Shown: in pieces, positions 32,733 to 47,539 of the stretch
Layout: every line of letters starts with the position of its first letter
Numbering within the stretch: the stretch's first letter is position 1
Source: Macrotrachela quadricornifera
Lineage: Eukaryota; Rotifera; Eurotatoria; Philodinida; Philodinidae
NCBI GenBank assembly: GCA_022393335.1
Contig: JAJEKB010020163.1
Span: 195,371-259,370, forward strand
Reading direction: 5' to 3'
DNA length: 64,000 bases
Translations under genes and position numbers: made by a program
Notes under the pieces: model-generated
Seen by the model: only the letters and a program-made list of their open reading frames with translations
Told to the model about the DNA's origin: nothing
Database searches by the model: none

Positions 32733-34094
32733 CTTACGACAAAAAAATAAGTAAATCAAGTAATGCTACTGTTTTATACATGCGCTGTTTGAATTCTATA
32801 TATATAATGCAAATAAACTTTTTTTTTTCTTTCATTAATTATAAGTGTATGAATGCACACAGGTAAAGCGAAAAAAATACGAATATATATTTCTTTCTAT
32901 CCTTCTCCCTTAGTGTTCTTCAAACTAATTTAACATAAAAAATGTCTATTCAGTATAAAATAAAAAGTAAAAATCACAGTAACCTTATAAATTACCAAAA
33001 AATATTTTTAACAGAGCCTGTAAAATTTTGATTGAGGCATATTTATCATCGAAATATTTCTATATTGGTGAAATGATTCATTTTTGTATTTACATAGATT
33101 TAATCATCTCATGTACATGAATCTTTTGCATGAAATGGACGACAACATTTCGAAGAATAAGAAAAGATGGTTTTGCAAATTATCATTCTTTTTTCTGTTT
33201 AATTTAAAGATCGAAAGATTTTGCTTTTTTTTTGAGAGAAAAATGATGACATACAGGAATTAACATGATCTTAATGATTTAGGTCGGAAAGTATTACCAA
33301 CTAGAAAACAGGATGTATTTTAGTATTTTTTTTATTAATTTTATTCAAGAATGAGCTAGAGCCATTATATTTACAAGATGAGTAGTGTCCACCAATTGAC
33401 ATTTGTAGTAAAAAAATCAGCTCTTAACTCTTTGTAGTTTAGTCAGGAGATACACAAAAGGGGGTGAGATAAATTATCGATCATATACCAATGGTCGCCA
33501 CTGAAATGTAAATTATTCAAAAACGGAAAAAGCTATTATAACATAAGAAAGTTAATTAAACATTCTTTACCTTTTCTTTCAAGCTTGAGAAAAAAAGAAG
33601 AAAGAAAAGCAACAAATATGGAACCATTATAAAAGCACAAAAAAAGAGGAAAAAATGACATTGTTTGGAATACCAGATTCACTCAAGTGTATAATTCATA
33701 TACAGAAGAATCACACATATGTATATTTTTCTCAGGAGAGAGATATTTCGAATCAAAACTTCTATCAAACAACTATCTATCTCATAGTCTATTTTTAATA
33801 AAAATTTCATTCAAAAAATGCTCATGAGTATTCGTGCTGCCAGTATATATGCGAACGAAATAGTTCTTATCTTCTATTTTATTATTATGATATAAGTTGA
33901 ATAATGATCAAATAACATAGAAAAATAGTACGAAAGACGCTCTACTTTTTCATAAAAAAATAAAATAAAATAAAATTAAGCTTTACTTTCTATCTTCTAC
34001 TGTATTGTATTAGGAAAAAGTAGAAATTCATATGGATATTCGTAGAATATCTTTTTCTGTTCTCTATAAATTTTAGTTTACTATGTCTATGTAT
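32733..34094. other. AT-rich intergenic DNA
   Basis: No gene or repeat is recognised. It lies between two minus-strand genes and so contains the promoter of the Ly6-like gene and the 3' flank of the giant SPRY gene. Confidence 0.5.
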
Positions 34095-37000
34095 TTAAAT
34101 GTTTAACAGTATCGTATCAATCTTGTGCATGAGTTCATAATTTAATTGTTGCTTGCTATTCTGCTGATAATCTTTGATATTTTCTTCAATTGTTTCTCGT
34201 ATGATTGCTTTTCGTGTCTTGCCTTGAAAAGTGTAAGAATCTGATTGATAATCCGCATATGTTCCTCCTTCACATGACGTTTCATCTTGGCTCACAATAA
34301 ATTGATATCGACCAAGATTAAGGAGGCCTTCGGCACCGACGCTTTTTCTCACACCAGCAAATTCCATTTGACGTGTATCTCTTTGAAATGTACCTTCTAC
34401 AAATTCTCGGACAGCATGTCCAATGTTATATAGATTTCCTGAATCTTCAGAAGCTGATTTTAACTTCCACAAAATATATCCTTGAATTGGTACAGTATTT
34501 GTTTCTTCCTTGTAGTCATCTTTGATTTTCAGTACTATCGTAACATGATATATGTAACTTGAATATGTAGGCGTCCATTCACCAATATATTCGAATTCAT
34601 TACATACAATCTGAAAACATAAATCTAATTTTGATAAAAATTGTTGATGTCTCTTGAATAATGCAAATGATAAATCCATGAGAGCAATTCGAAGATTTTT
34701 CAATTCTGAATTATCTATCAATATTTTATTTGTTATTAATTCAATCCAGAGTTGTAATACAAAATCTTGAATATTTTCATTTAAATTGAATTTGTCACTT
34801 ATTTGAATTAATCTAAATTAGTAAATAGAAGTCAATCAAGTAGTGTTCTGTGAAATTATCTTGATACTATACGAAATCGGGATTTTTATTATAGCTTAAA
34901 TTGTCATCATTATCTTTTAATATTGAGATAATATTAGCTACTTTCTCTTTATTGTATTGAAGAAGAAAAATCTTATCAGATATCATTTAACTTGGCTCTA
35001 AACTAACAAAGTGTGGAACATCATTTTGAAATAAACTTATCGCAGTAGATTAAATATATCATCTTATAATTGTTAAGAAAGTTATCGGTTCTTTGTAGTT
35101 TTTCTACTCACCTAGTAAAAATATGAAGAATAAATATTTTTGATTGATGTGATGGTGCTAACAAAAATAGATCGAATAGGATTTTGATGAAAAATGTAGG
35201 AAATAAAAATGGAATAATTAAATCTATTTGATATTGTTCTATGGAATTATCAGTCAATAATTCCAAGAATAAATATATTGTCTTGAAAAGAAAATCTAAG
35301 TTTAATTGTTTGATGATTGTTTGTTCATGAATTGGTTCATCATCATTATTATTGATATCTAATAACGATGGTTCCATTAAAAATCGAATCGATTCATCAA
35401 TGATATATTTTTGTAGTTGATATAATGATGGAGCTTTTGTTTTGAATATTTCATCGGTAATTAAATTTTGTGTCAGTACTTCTTTCATTTCAGCCTTTAG
35501 TATCGATACTATAGGTAATTTTATTCTATTTATAATTTCATCCGATTGTATTTGTTCATACCTATAATGATAGTCTATCAATCGTAGTAACTTAATAATA
35601 AAATTGTCGTCACCAAATTTTTCAATTGGAAATAATCTTAATTGATCATTAGTGGACCACACTTTCAACATATTCAAGAGAATGCAACGAGCATAGATCG
35701 TTATCAGTTGATATTCACAGTCACGACGTGAATTAAAATATTGTTTCTGTGTCATTTGTCTATGTACATATGGAATAAATGTTGATAAATTTTTTCTTAA
35801 ACCATTATCTGTCTTCATTTCACCTTGTTCAGATTTGTTTAAATCAAGTAATTTATAGAAAGGATCTGAAATTAACGATTGTTTCGTTGAATTTTTATCT
35901 TGAATCCATTCTATTAGTTTATCATAGATACCTAAACCATGAATCGATTGACAATACCATTGTTTTTCTAGTTTCATGTCATATTCTACTAACATTTGTT
36001 CTTCATCAACACAAGAATTTAATGGTGATAAAATGTTAGTTTTGTGCAGTTGTTGCTCTTCCATATAAGTCTTTGATATCAGTTGATTTTGTTCACGTAT
36101 AATTGTATCAATCAATTGAATATTTGTTGTATTGTAATGTTTTATTACGAATTTGATCCATTCTTCCTTGTATCCAATTCCTATTAAACTTGATGATAGG
36201 ATCGAAAAAGGTGGAATAGTTAATTTATCTAATGAGAATTCAGTTGATTTGATCAATTCTTTTATTATGGATGAAGAAGAAAAATCAATTGATTTATTGA
36301 TAAATGTAATTGATTTACATTCAATTCGAAGTTGATCTTCATTGATCATATTTTTAGTTAAATCTATTTCTCGAAATAGATCAATATGTCCAAATTTGAC
36401 TTTAAATTGATCATATATGATTGATGTATGAAATTGTAATAAACTATTAACATAAATTTTTAAATATTTTCGTTGAATAGAAATGACTAAACGAATATAT
36501 TCATTTAAATTTAATGTTGATTCACTTTGTTCTCCATTGGATATACAAAGATGACCATCATGTGTAATATAAATTTCTGATTGTATATCTAATGTTACTA
36601 ATGTTAATTGTGTATTATTATCAGAAGACATAGATGAAGAATTTTTTTTAGGAAAACTTGGTATGAAAATATCGAGAATTAATGTATATTCAGACGATAA
36701 ATTAGCTGATGTGTCTAAAACAAGATAAGTTTTATTACCAAATAATTGTACTACTGATTGATTAGTTCCAGATATTGCTTTAAAATAAATCGATTCATTA
36801 TGATTAACTTGTTTTTTTGTCATCTCCCAAATATTTGTATCAAATGGTTGATTAAATGGAATAAGTAATTCATTGATAAAGTATTGTTGTTCTTGAGTAA
36901 ATGTGAATGTATTTACTTCTCTTCGATATTCTTTCAATCGTCGATAATCGGTTGCTACATAGGAGAGACCATAAATGAAAAGACGTTGAATGTGTTCTTC

Positions 37001-40000
37001 TGAAAGTGGATAATTCCATATACCTAGATTTTTAATTCCAGCATCTATATATGGTAAAATATGTAAATTTAATTTTGTCTTCGTTACAGAATCGAATGTA
37101 TGATAGAAATCTAGTGTTTGATATTGATTGTTCATATAGATTTTTGTATGTTCGTTTGCTTGAAATATGACTGTAATCCGATTTCGATGTGGTATCATTT
37201 CATCCATAAAATCATCATTGACTTTATTCAATGGTATTTGAATAGAAAAAGTCCTATTATCTAATGCAAATAATATAATATCGAGTTCATTTGGACTATT
37301 TTCTGTTGTATTTGTTGTTAATATTTCAAAATCGAAACTAATCGTTAATGATTCATGATTATCGATCGAAAGTGGCAAACCATTATAATCTTTCGATAAC
37401 TTTAATAGATGATTATCTTGAATGATTGCATCAATGGTAAACGTAGTTTCAAGATGATGATTATTAACAAAATCACGTAGAAAACAGCATTTTTCGTCCA
37501 TTGATTCCGATTGAGAATGTCGAATAGTATGAAAATAATCTTGATCATAATTACTAATTAGATAAGCATTCGAAGGATATGCAACCAATAAATTTTCTAT
37601 ATTAATTAATTTCGGTAATAATAATGGTTTATAACCTTCTGGTAATGGACATTCGATCATATCTTCTGGATTAAATATAAATTCAACCATACTTGTATTT
37701 TCAAATTTACCATACACATGTACACTGATAGTAGGAAAATAAGTTGTATTAGAACCATTTGGTAACATATTACATTGACTTGATGATTCGATATTTGTAT
37801 TTGATGTATGTGAAAAGCAAGTACCTAATAATTTTCCATTTAACCAATATTTAATCACTGTATGTTCACCATTAATTTCAATACCACAACCACAAACATC
37901 ATCTTTTTTCCAACGAATTTCATCGCGAAAAATAATTCGTTGATAATTATGAAAACATCTACCATGTAATCCAGTGTAACCCCATGAATATTCATCATCT
38001 CCTACTCCTCTTCCAACATCAGGAGTTGGACTGAATCCATTTGTTGCCCATCCAATTACAATTTTACGATTTAATAATGGTCGAATACAATAATACCATT
38101 TACCTTCACTTAATTGTAAATTTTTAACAAAAAAAGTTGGATAATAAAGACGATCAGTGTTATTGGTAACATTAATTCTTCCTTTAAATTTATGCTTCGT
38201 ACCACATTCTTCAGGTTCCGGTAAGCGAACATCGGGTCGTAATGGAACAATATTGAGTTCACTATCACCCATTCGACCCTGTTGAAATGATCGAATTTCG
38301 AATTTTGATACATAAGGTCTCCATCCATTACATTCTAATATAGTCGTAGATATAGCATTTAAAAAGAGTGGATCACGGTTAATTTTCACATGATTCCAAA
38401 CTACTGGAACATTCTGCTCATTGCTCACTATTTTTTTTGCTCTTTCACATCTATCTAAACTTAAACTATACTGTTCTAAATGTAATCTATTCAATAGTTG
38501 TAAATCCACCGTCGAGTTATCATTGTGAGACGATATGGATAATTTTGCAATAAGAGATACATATGGTTTTTGCATGAAAATTTCAACTAATTGTTTATTA
38601 TTTAGTAATGAATAGAAAGCTGCTATGGAACGACGTTTAATCTGTAATAGCATTAACGAATCTGTCGTTGATGTATCTATTTGTGCAAAATAACCCAACG
38701 TATCGAGAATAGAATGAACAGTTGCTTGTGATTCATCAATCATTGGTAAGAGTATTAGATTCGGTGGTTGAATATCAGTTATTATCTGTAATTCATTTTC
38801 CATAATCCATTTTGTTTTATTTGTTGTGGTGTACTGAACAAGATATGATAATGGATCAGATGTATCCAATTCTTGAGTACTCGTACCAACCTCGATAATC
38901 ATTCCTGATTCTAGCTGATTATGAACTTGTACAACAGATCCTAAGCAATACGGTCGAACATATCCACCAAAAATACAAAATGATGCTAGAAAGAAATTCA
39001 TTTGCTTTATATCAATAGATTCTAATGATGTCAAATTAAAGTTTAGACTTGATTTTAAAGCATCGATAATTAACTTTGTTGCTATTTTTTGCCATGGGGA
39101 ATATTCAGACATCAATGTACGATAAATATAAATAAATTCAATAACAATATGGATACTTGTATCTATTGTTCGATGTTGGTTAAAATTCTCGCCAATATAA
39201 AATAAAATATCAGTTAATAAATTTTGAATAATATCAGTCATTGTACCATTCGTATCCGATGGTACTAATATCACTAAATCGCGTAAAATCTTCAATGCAA
39301 GTAGACGAGTAGTTATATGTAGACTGTTATGATAGATGTTTAATAATTCTTGAATATAATCATAAGTCGCACATACAGATCTTACATGATCATATAAATG
39401 TATACAACGAAGTAAAAGCATTAATAATTGATTTGTACAGAGATCAATATCGATAGTTGATGATTTCTTTTCTGCTATTGTAATAAACCACTCTATAGCA
39501 GCATTATTTAGAGAAGGATTTCGATATATTTCGTTAGTAATTGACTTTTGTCTTAATGTTGTTAAACTTTTTAATTCAGTTAAAATTAGTGTATGAAAAA
39601 CTAAGTTTCGTTGTTGTTTTAATACTTGATGAAATCTACGATTACCAAATTGAATATTTTTCAATTCTTCCATTTGAATATTTTCACATAATTCTAATAC
39701 AAACATTCGAAACCAATTATATCCTATTAATTTCGTATTTAATGAAATAATTTGAACAGATTCTGGTTGAACAAAACTAATAAAGGATGTAAAGAATGTT
39801 TCAATAAATTGAAAATGATGTAAATAACAAAGATCTATCGTTTGATAAGGTAAATTCATTAGATAAAATAAATTTTTCATTGTTAATTCAGAGATCGATT
39901 GTAATAAGAATGATGTTAATGTTTTAATAATTGAATAGTAATTTTGTGCAATGTTTTCTTTTAATTGAATATTTGATGCTGAAATATTTTCTAAATAATG

Positions 40001-42868
40001 CCATTCTGAATTGAAATTTTTTATATATGGTAAATAAATTGTTAAAATTGAATAAATCTGATGATTATCTTTCATTTTAATAAGTTTTTCAATAAATTTA
40101 TGAATAAATCGATAGGTAATTAGTCGTATGACTGCTCGTTCATACTGTCGAATTAGACATTTTATTAATTCATTAGATTCGATTTTATTGCTTTCACTTA
40201 TGGTTGATATCGAAGTATCATTTCCCAATAAATAGGTAGTGATCGCTCGTTTCAAGACATTTTCACTATCATTTATTTGTTTGTCATCTTTAGCCTTTGT
40301 CCATTGTGATATTTCTCGTTTTTCAGATTGTTGTACTATTTTCGATAAATCTTGTTTGATGGTAGAGATAAAATTACTTTCTTTCACTACTTCAAGTAAA
40401 ACTAATGCATTACTTTTGATTTGCTTATAAAGTTCGTTGAAATCAACATCTTGAGTTTTGACACTGGTGAAAAATGTTTGAATATCATTGGCATATTCAT
40501 AAATAGACATAAGTTTATCGTGAGGTTTTTGATCGATTGGTTGTGATAGTTCATGTTTTGCTAGATCAATACGACGATAATGTTTGATATAAACAGCAAA
40601 TACAGCGGCACATATATCGTTCGCTTGTTGTACAATTATTTTATCTAATACATCTTTTTTATCTTTAATGAATATTTTCATTTTTGATATTAATTTTGCA
40701 CCTTGATCAATGTTATTATAAACAGACATTAAAAATTCGTCAGATTGTGTTTGATTTGGTAGTTCAATTTGACTGTAAATAGCTAAATTAGACTTGAATA
40801 AATCCAATAAATATGGATTATTTTGTGTAATGTTTGTTTCACATCCACCAGAAAATATAGGTAATTTTAATATATCGATATATTTCGTTTCCAATGGATC
40901 TTCTATTGAACCAGCAATTAGACGATTAGTCATTTTTCCTAACATTATTGAAATTAGATGATCATTTTTGAAATCTTTAGTGTTTATTGTTTGTAATACA
41001 TATTCTGCAAATAATGGTATAACTGCAATAAAGATTGGTTGAATTAGTGTAAAATTGACTTTTGATTCTGTTAGTGTACATAAACCACGGAGAAATAGCT
41101 GTAGAAAATCATTATTAACTGTTTTATCCATATAATATGTGATTATATGAGTTGCATATTGAACTGCAAGAGTTGATAATGACGAGGAAGCTTGATCGGA
41201 TGACTGAGTAGTCAATTGAATCAATAGTAATTCCTGAAATGTTAATAAGAATTGTTGTAATACTTTGGATTTTTGTTCTTCAATAGAGTTCGATGTAAAA
41301 TAACTATCAATAAATGAACATAATATTGTAAATGCAGCTGTTTTCTTGTCATTAATACTTTCATAGCATACAATAATACCTTTTCCTAGTTCTCTGAATA
41401 ATTGTTCAATTAATACAGGATGTTTATTTTTAACAATGTATTCATGTATAAATGATAGGTTATCGGCACATGATAATATTGATTTATCAATTAAGTAAAT
41501 TAAAGCTGTCGATGCTTCTTTACATATTTCATGTGATTGATTATTCAAAGCTAATTTTAATATTAATATAAACCATTTTTGTATATCATCATCTGTTGCA
41601 AATATATGAAAATTCTCAATATTTAATGCCATTAAAAATTGTAAATGTGTTGTAAATAATCGTAAACAAGCGGTTAACATATAAGTAAGAATTGTATTCG
41701 ATGATGATTGTTCTATTGTTAGTTGTTCTATTAGATTAAACAATTGTTTAAATGTATTTGGATGAAATTCGAATGAAAATGAATTATTAAATAAACCATG
41801 TACGAATTGTAATTTTGATTGAATTTTATTATGAAAATCGATATGTGCTAGTAATATTGTTGATATAAATTGTCCAGTAAATTTATTCACATCTAATTCT
41901 ATTAGTTGTGTATTTGGAAATGCTCCAATTGATTTCAGATATTCGCATATGTCTGAAGTTAAATCATCAGTATTACCGGATATGTTATTGATATTGTCTT
42001 GTTCTTCAATAGTTTCTGTAAGTTGTTTGTTTAATTCTATGCATAATCGTCGTATATCGTAAATATCAGTTGTGTTACATACTAATTTGCATAATAAAGG
42101 TAATATATCTTTGAATGATGCTTTTAAAATTGAAAAATTTAATAGTATTTTGACAGTTTGTTTCGCTACAAGTGGATCGATATCAATTCGTATCGATAAT
42201 TCATTGATATAATTTGTTAAAAATTTTAGTGATTTTGATAATAAACTTGATCGTTTATAGATATCAGAGGAAATATATTTCATTGGAATTTGTTCAACAA
42301 GTTGACTTGTCAATCTTAATATTTCACGAATAATTGTTGGATCATTTTTTTCTGCTGATTTGGTGAGAATTAATAATATGGATATTGTAGATTGTGTTGC
42401 AAAAAGTGATAATCCTGCATTTAAATTAATAAATAATTGTGCTGAAATGGTAGCATCTGCATTTTCATCTTCTTTTAATTTTTCAGCATAAGAATTTTGC
42501 AATTGATATTGTTTGTCAAGTTTCGATTGAATTTCGTTCAGTATATTTGTATTAGCAATTTTGATATGATCCAATAATGGTTGAATTATGTTTGTGAATT
42601 GAGTCTCTAATTCATTTAGTTCAGATGAATTCATTAGAAGAGATAGATGATTTCGAATTTGTTTGATTAATGTTTGTGTTGTAGAAGTTTGTTGATGGGG
42701 ATCAATATGTGAAAGTGAGCTGGCATTAACATCATCTACTGTTTTCAATGGTAAAAATAAGAGAACATCTTCTTGACTACCGTCAGGTGAAATCCAATTT
42801 GAATATTCATTCGTTGTTGTAGATAAATCAGGGATGGTGCAATCGATTGAAGACAGTTGTTGACCCAT
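34095..42868 (-). CDS. Giant SPRY-domain protein, 2 exons, 2824 aa
   Basis: Exon 1, complement(35112..42868), and exon 2, complement(34095..34812), are joined by a GTGAGT donor and a TTTAG acceptor in phase 2. The 34-kb-side open frame is therefore the C-terminus of this gene, not a separate one. MGQQLSS fits an N-myristoylation signal (G2, S6). Residues about 20-1500 look like long alpha-helical, armadillo/HEAT-like sequence. A SPRY domain occupies about 1565-1750 (YPTFFVKNLQLSEGKWYYC, VIGWATNGF, DEYSWGYTGLHG, YWLNGKLLG). Two LamG/ConA-like stretches follow at about 1830-1970 and 2040-2180, then a UBA-like helix block near 2220. The layout recalls giant ubiquitin-ligase-class proteins such as HECTD4, HERC or ZZEF1, but I see no HECT, RING or ZZ motif, so an E3 function is not shown. 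The frame is intact over 8.5 kb. Confidence 0.82.
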
Positions 42869-44038
42869 TTCTTTAAGACGATGGACAACGAATCAATATG
42901 AACACTAGTGTAGTGCTGCTAATAAAAATTCTGAAAAATACAAAAAAATATGTTATAGTACTTCAATCGTATGCTTCCGAGTTATATATTTCTATGCAAA
43001 TCTCGATTATTAACATTGAGATTTGAAATAATTATACAAGATAAATGTTGGGTTATTAGCCCAAATTTATCATTCTAGGAATTCTTTTATAACTAAAGAA
43101 AATTGTATCAGAGTATATAACCTTCTTTTTAAACGCATGTACTGTCTTATTTGTTAGTAAATTACATTGAAAAGAGCAAAACGTGTTTTTTGTGTTATGA
43201 TCGAATGCGTTTACTCTGACGAGAGAATGGAGAAAAAAAAATGCAATTTCTCCTTATATAAAATTTAAATAAAATGCATGTCAATACAAAACATCTTTAA
43301 CAAATAGAAATACAATATTGTGAAATAGTTTCAAAATCAAAAGAAAAACGCTCCTTATAATACGAATGAACACTTGTATCTCTTTAGAATTGTACTAGTT
43401 TCGTAAGTATTTTATTATTATCACAAAATAACTACGTATGAGCTTTCGATATGTCTACAGATGATCATTAAATATAATCAACACCCATAAAGCAAATTAT
43501 AAATCATCTTTTTCATCGTCGACTGTTAAAATTTTTGTTACAAAAAAACGAGCGATAACGAAAGAAGTATCGGTATGAGTAAATGTTTGTTCTCTTCTCT
43601 TTTCTGTTTACACATGATAGATTTTGCTCCTTCTATTACGAGCACGCATTTACATGAAGGAGAACAGGACAAGAAAGAATAATGATTATGCAGTATCATA
43701 TGATAGAACATAGATTTTTCTCTACAACAGTAGTGCATACTATTCTCCTATTCGATCACTTTTTTCATCATTTTGTAAAATGTAGAACAATCAAATAACT
43801 TTGTCGACCTTTGTCTAAATATTATCATATAGTATTTCAGAGTTGCGTTTACTTTACACATCTACATTTGGAATGCTGTTATTTAACCAGACTCTATCTC
43901 AGTTATGTTCAAATGCAGAGTGTTAGTTAATTTGAGCACCTTTGGTTTATTAAAGAGGATTTTTTCCGCATATTATTCATCCAACTGGAAGGATAGCCAA
44001 GTTTCTGCCACTACTGTATCAAAATATTCTACTACTGA
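42869..44038. other. Intergenic DNA upstream of the giant SPRY gene
   Basis: AT-rich, no gene is supported. It presumably contains the promoter of the minus-strand giant gene; no TATA box or other element could be placed with confidence. Confidence 0.45.
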
Positions 44039-45625
44039 CGAGGGAAGGCCACCAACTGCCTCCTCGCTTTTGAGATCGGACCCTGTGCATAAGGTAGACT
44101 CCAGTGAGATATGAAAAACCCCAAAAGGATAAGTGCCCGCAAGCCTTCTGTCCAGAGTTATAGGTACTTTACTGGAATTTCAGTCTATGGCATGGTATTT
44201 ACCAACAAATCGAATGACGATATTTCGAACTGAGATTTTGGCCATAGACAAGTCTAGTTATGATTAGAATGCCCTGAAAATTTCAGCGCAAAAGAATCTT
44301 CTCTTCTCGAGATATCACAGTCCCAAAAACCAGGCAATTCTAGCATCTCTCGTGAGTAGGGATGGGCAAAATCAGGTTTTTTTGGAGTCGGATCCGGATC
44401 GTTAGACACTTTATTCATTTTTAGTATCGTATCGGAATCGGCCAATTTAACTTTTTTAATGTTTGGAACCGGATCGGAACCGGCAACAAGTTTTTTAGAA
44501 TCGTATCGGAATCGTCAAAATCAGTTTTAAGAATCGGCATCAAAATCATCCATATTTAATAGGTATGGTTTAAATAATATGCGTTCTACCCGTTCTTTTT
44601 GGTTACATAATAAGCATATGATCGTTGTTATTCTCATTAATAGATCTTTGATTTTTCGACTTTTCTAAAATTATTTTAGCGATGATTTGAAATCATATAA
44701 ATCTGTTTTACTATAATAACTTTGCGATCATTGTATTTTTTCTAATAAAGCCCGGAGAAAATCATATGTATAATAATAAGATAGAAGGAGAAAAAATAAT
44801 TTATTCTGTATCGAGGGAGAACGGAATGAGGTAAATATATTTGATGTAGTAGCTTATTACGCAACTGAATCAAAGAATTTTTCAATGAAGATAAAAATGA
44901 TCATTTTCCAGACAAAGAGGAAGATGATGATCATCAAAATGATGAAGACAAGTTTTTTTCTAATTTACGTAAATTTTGACTAAAAAAATTGTTGTAAATT
45001 AACTAACAAATCTTGTTTTTTTTTCTCGAAATGTAGTTTTTCATAAGCACTAGCATTGCTACTTTTACCAAATGTTATTCAAATAAATATCCGAACACTT
45101 AATTTAAGGTTTTATTTTTAAAACAATATAACCAAAAACTGGCAACGATACCAATTTTTTTCTAAATTGAGATCGGAATCGGATCGGGATAAGATCTGAC
45201 TTTTTAAGTATCGTATCGGGATCGGGGAGTTTAAATTTTCTAAGCATCGGGATCGGTATCAGACTCGTCGATTCCCGATCCCGGTACCGATTCCGATGCG
45301 GAATCGCCCATCCCTACTCGTGAGATATGAGTGATTTTTGGGACTGTGATATCTCAGGAAGGAAACATTCTTTTGTGCTAAAATTTTCAGGGCAATCTAG
45401 TCACAACTAGACTTGTCTATGGCCAATATCTCAGTTCGAAATATCGTCATTCGATTTGTTGGTAAATACCATGCCATAGACTGAAATTCCAGTAAAGTAC
45501 CTATAACTCTGGACAGAAGGCTTGCGGGCACTTATCCTTTTGGGGTTTTTCATATCTCACTGGAGTCTACCTTATGCACAGAGTCCGATCTCAAAAGCGA
45601 GGAGGCAGTTAGTGGCCTTCCCTCG
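44039..45625. mobile_element. Long foldback palindrome, 291-bp arms, interrupted in its loop
   Basis: The left arm (44039-44329) and right arm (45335-45625) are inverted copies of equal length, with about a dozen mismatches in 291 positions by eye, mostly near the inner ends. Without the inserted element the arms would be separated by only about 37 bases, so the original unit was a roughly 620-base near-perfect hairpin. No coding region and no clear target duplication were seen. Confidence 0.85.
44357..45316. mobile_element. Non-autonomous hAT-type element inserted in the palindrome loop
   Basis: Termini TAGGGATGGGC and GCCCATCCCTA are inverted repeats continuing inward as diverged gattcc/ggaatc-rich arms. 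The 8-bp direct duplication ctcgtgag flanks it at 44349-44356 and 45317-45324. The interior is AT-rich and includes a short acidic frame near 44880-44979 (NEDKNDHFPDKEEDDDHQND) that could be the remains of a transposase tail. The duplication and ends identify a hAT-type insertion. Confidence 0.85.
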
Positions 45626-45639
45626 TGAGATTTATGCTA

Positions 45640-46560
45640 CACTACGAAGTCTGTTCGAGAAATGCTTTATTCTGTGCATGAAAAAGAGTTGGAAATTTGC
45701 TCATTTTTCTTGATCAGCTGTATGTGATCTTATGTCTTTACACGAGAAACTCTTTATTATTCAAATCATTTAATTATGTGTTTTTACTCTTAGATCTATA
45801 GACATTATAAAAATACAATGTCAGAGACTGCATCATGAATTTCAGCATATGTTTGTAGGCAACCTGCTTTGATTTTGTTCGCTCAAATATATCATTAGAA
45901 CTGTAATGAGTATGACTACGTATAACCAGTTGAAAATACTAGTCAGAATTCAAGAGGAGATCATGTATGCATGATCGTGATAGTAAAACAATTGATTTTC
46001 GACATATATTTGGCAATAAGATAGAACTATGTATTGTATAGATACTACAAGAAAGACAGAGAAAGGGAATTCTACGGCTAACTATGCGCATTTCGATTAA
46101 TTATTATGTCCAAAACAGTCAAAAAAATTCTTTATGCATGAAAATGAGTTAAATATGTATATTTCGATTTCTTTTTATTTTCAAAACATTCTCATCTGTC
46201 TAATCATACGTTTCTTGCAAATTAATCAAATATACTTAAGCGAATGTACTTTAACGAAAGCAGTGAAAAACATATTTTGAAAAAACGATTAACAAGTCGA
46301 CAATAATGTCAATAATATCTCAATATGTCACAAACAAATGAACTGATTGGATATTATTTTCAAGAAAAAAAAATAATGCAACTATTAGAATTTTTTTCAG
46401 ATGGATTAAGTCTTTGAAAGATACCAAGGATTATGAGATATTAGTGTAATCGGAATCGAACTTATTTTGAATAATAATCATACTGACTTTTCTTTCAGAT
46501 AAGGGTCAGCGAATCCATAGGATGAGCGCTGCTTGTTATATATAGTAGATCAATCAATAG
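45640..46560. other. Intergenic DNA, no gene seen
   Basis: AT-rich. It could contain further decayed 5' exons of the polycystin-like pseudogene that follows, but none was recognised. Confidence 0.4.
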
Positions 46561-47539
46561 TAATTCGATGAAGAAAAAACGTTGTGAAATAAGAGTTCCG
46601 TGCTGGTAGTGTTTATTCATTGCTTATACTCTTTTATTATTAATGATTATTATTTCGATTGTATTCCTCATTGCTCGTGGAATTGAATTTGGCGATTTAA
46701 AAAGTCGAAAATAGTTAACATCAGTTGTAACTAGGATATTTTCTTCAATCTCTTGTAGTCAACCTATTCGAGTGAGTTTTTATAAGTATAATTTAACATT
46801 CAAATTCTTTTCTTGAACATTTTATGTTTGGGAATATTCTTTACTTGTATATGTGGAAAATCAGATAATGATAAAGAAGCCAATGTACATATTGACGATA
46901 AGAAAATCGATTGGAATTTCGAAGAAGATTGTCTTTATTCGTTAATGGTGATTAGTTTTTGTTTCTGATAGGATTATCGTTTATATTCTTCTCAATCTAG
47001 ACAAAGAATGAATCATCTGGATGAAGACGAAATAGCATATGCTCGTGACAAACGTCTAAAAGAAATTCAAATATGGTCAATTATTTGAGGACTTGTTATT
47101 GATTCGATATTTTTAATTTTAATTTGTTTGATTACCTATTCAAATCTTCGAGAAAATAGTTTTCATCAAGTGAAACATATTCGACGATATTTCAATTCTA
47201 ATCAAATAAGATTCTGTTGAGAGTATTGTTTGTTCTTTTTTGACATATTTTTGTTCAGATTTCAAGTATTGATGATTATTGGAACTGGTTAGAAAATAAT
47301 TCTCCATTGAAAATTTGTGCACAACAGTGCTACAATAATGATATTTCTCGAGATTTAAATGAATATATTAATGATAAAACGAATCGATTAACACATTCAC
47401 CGCGATGAGATCCACCGGTGGGTCTTACTATATTTTGGCACAAAACTGAATAGAAAAATACTTCGATTGATTTAATAACGAAGGAAAATGATGAGTTGTT
47501 ATATCTAGCTTGGAATATGACCAGTGTGGGAGTTAAAAC

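Noticed and set aside
35779..40430. Several 60-90-residue frames inside the giant SPRY gene
   Set aside because: All lie antisense to or out of frame with an uninterrupted 7.7-kb coding exon.
43905..44445. Short frames at the left palindrome arm (43905-44114, 44254-44445)
   Set aside because: They run across the arm and the inserted element boundary and have no counterpart in a known protein.
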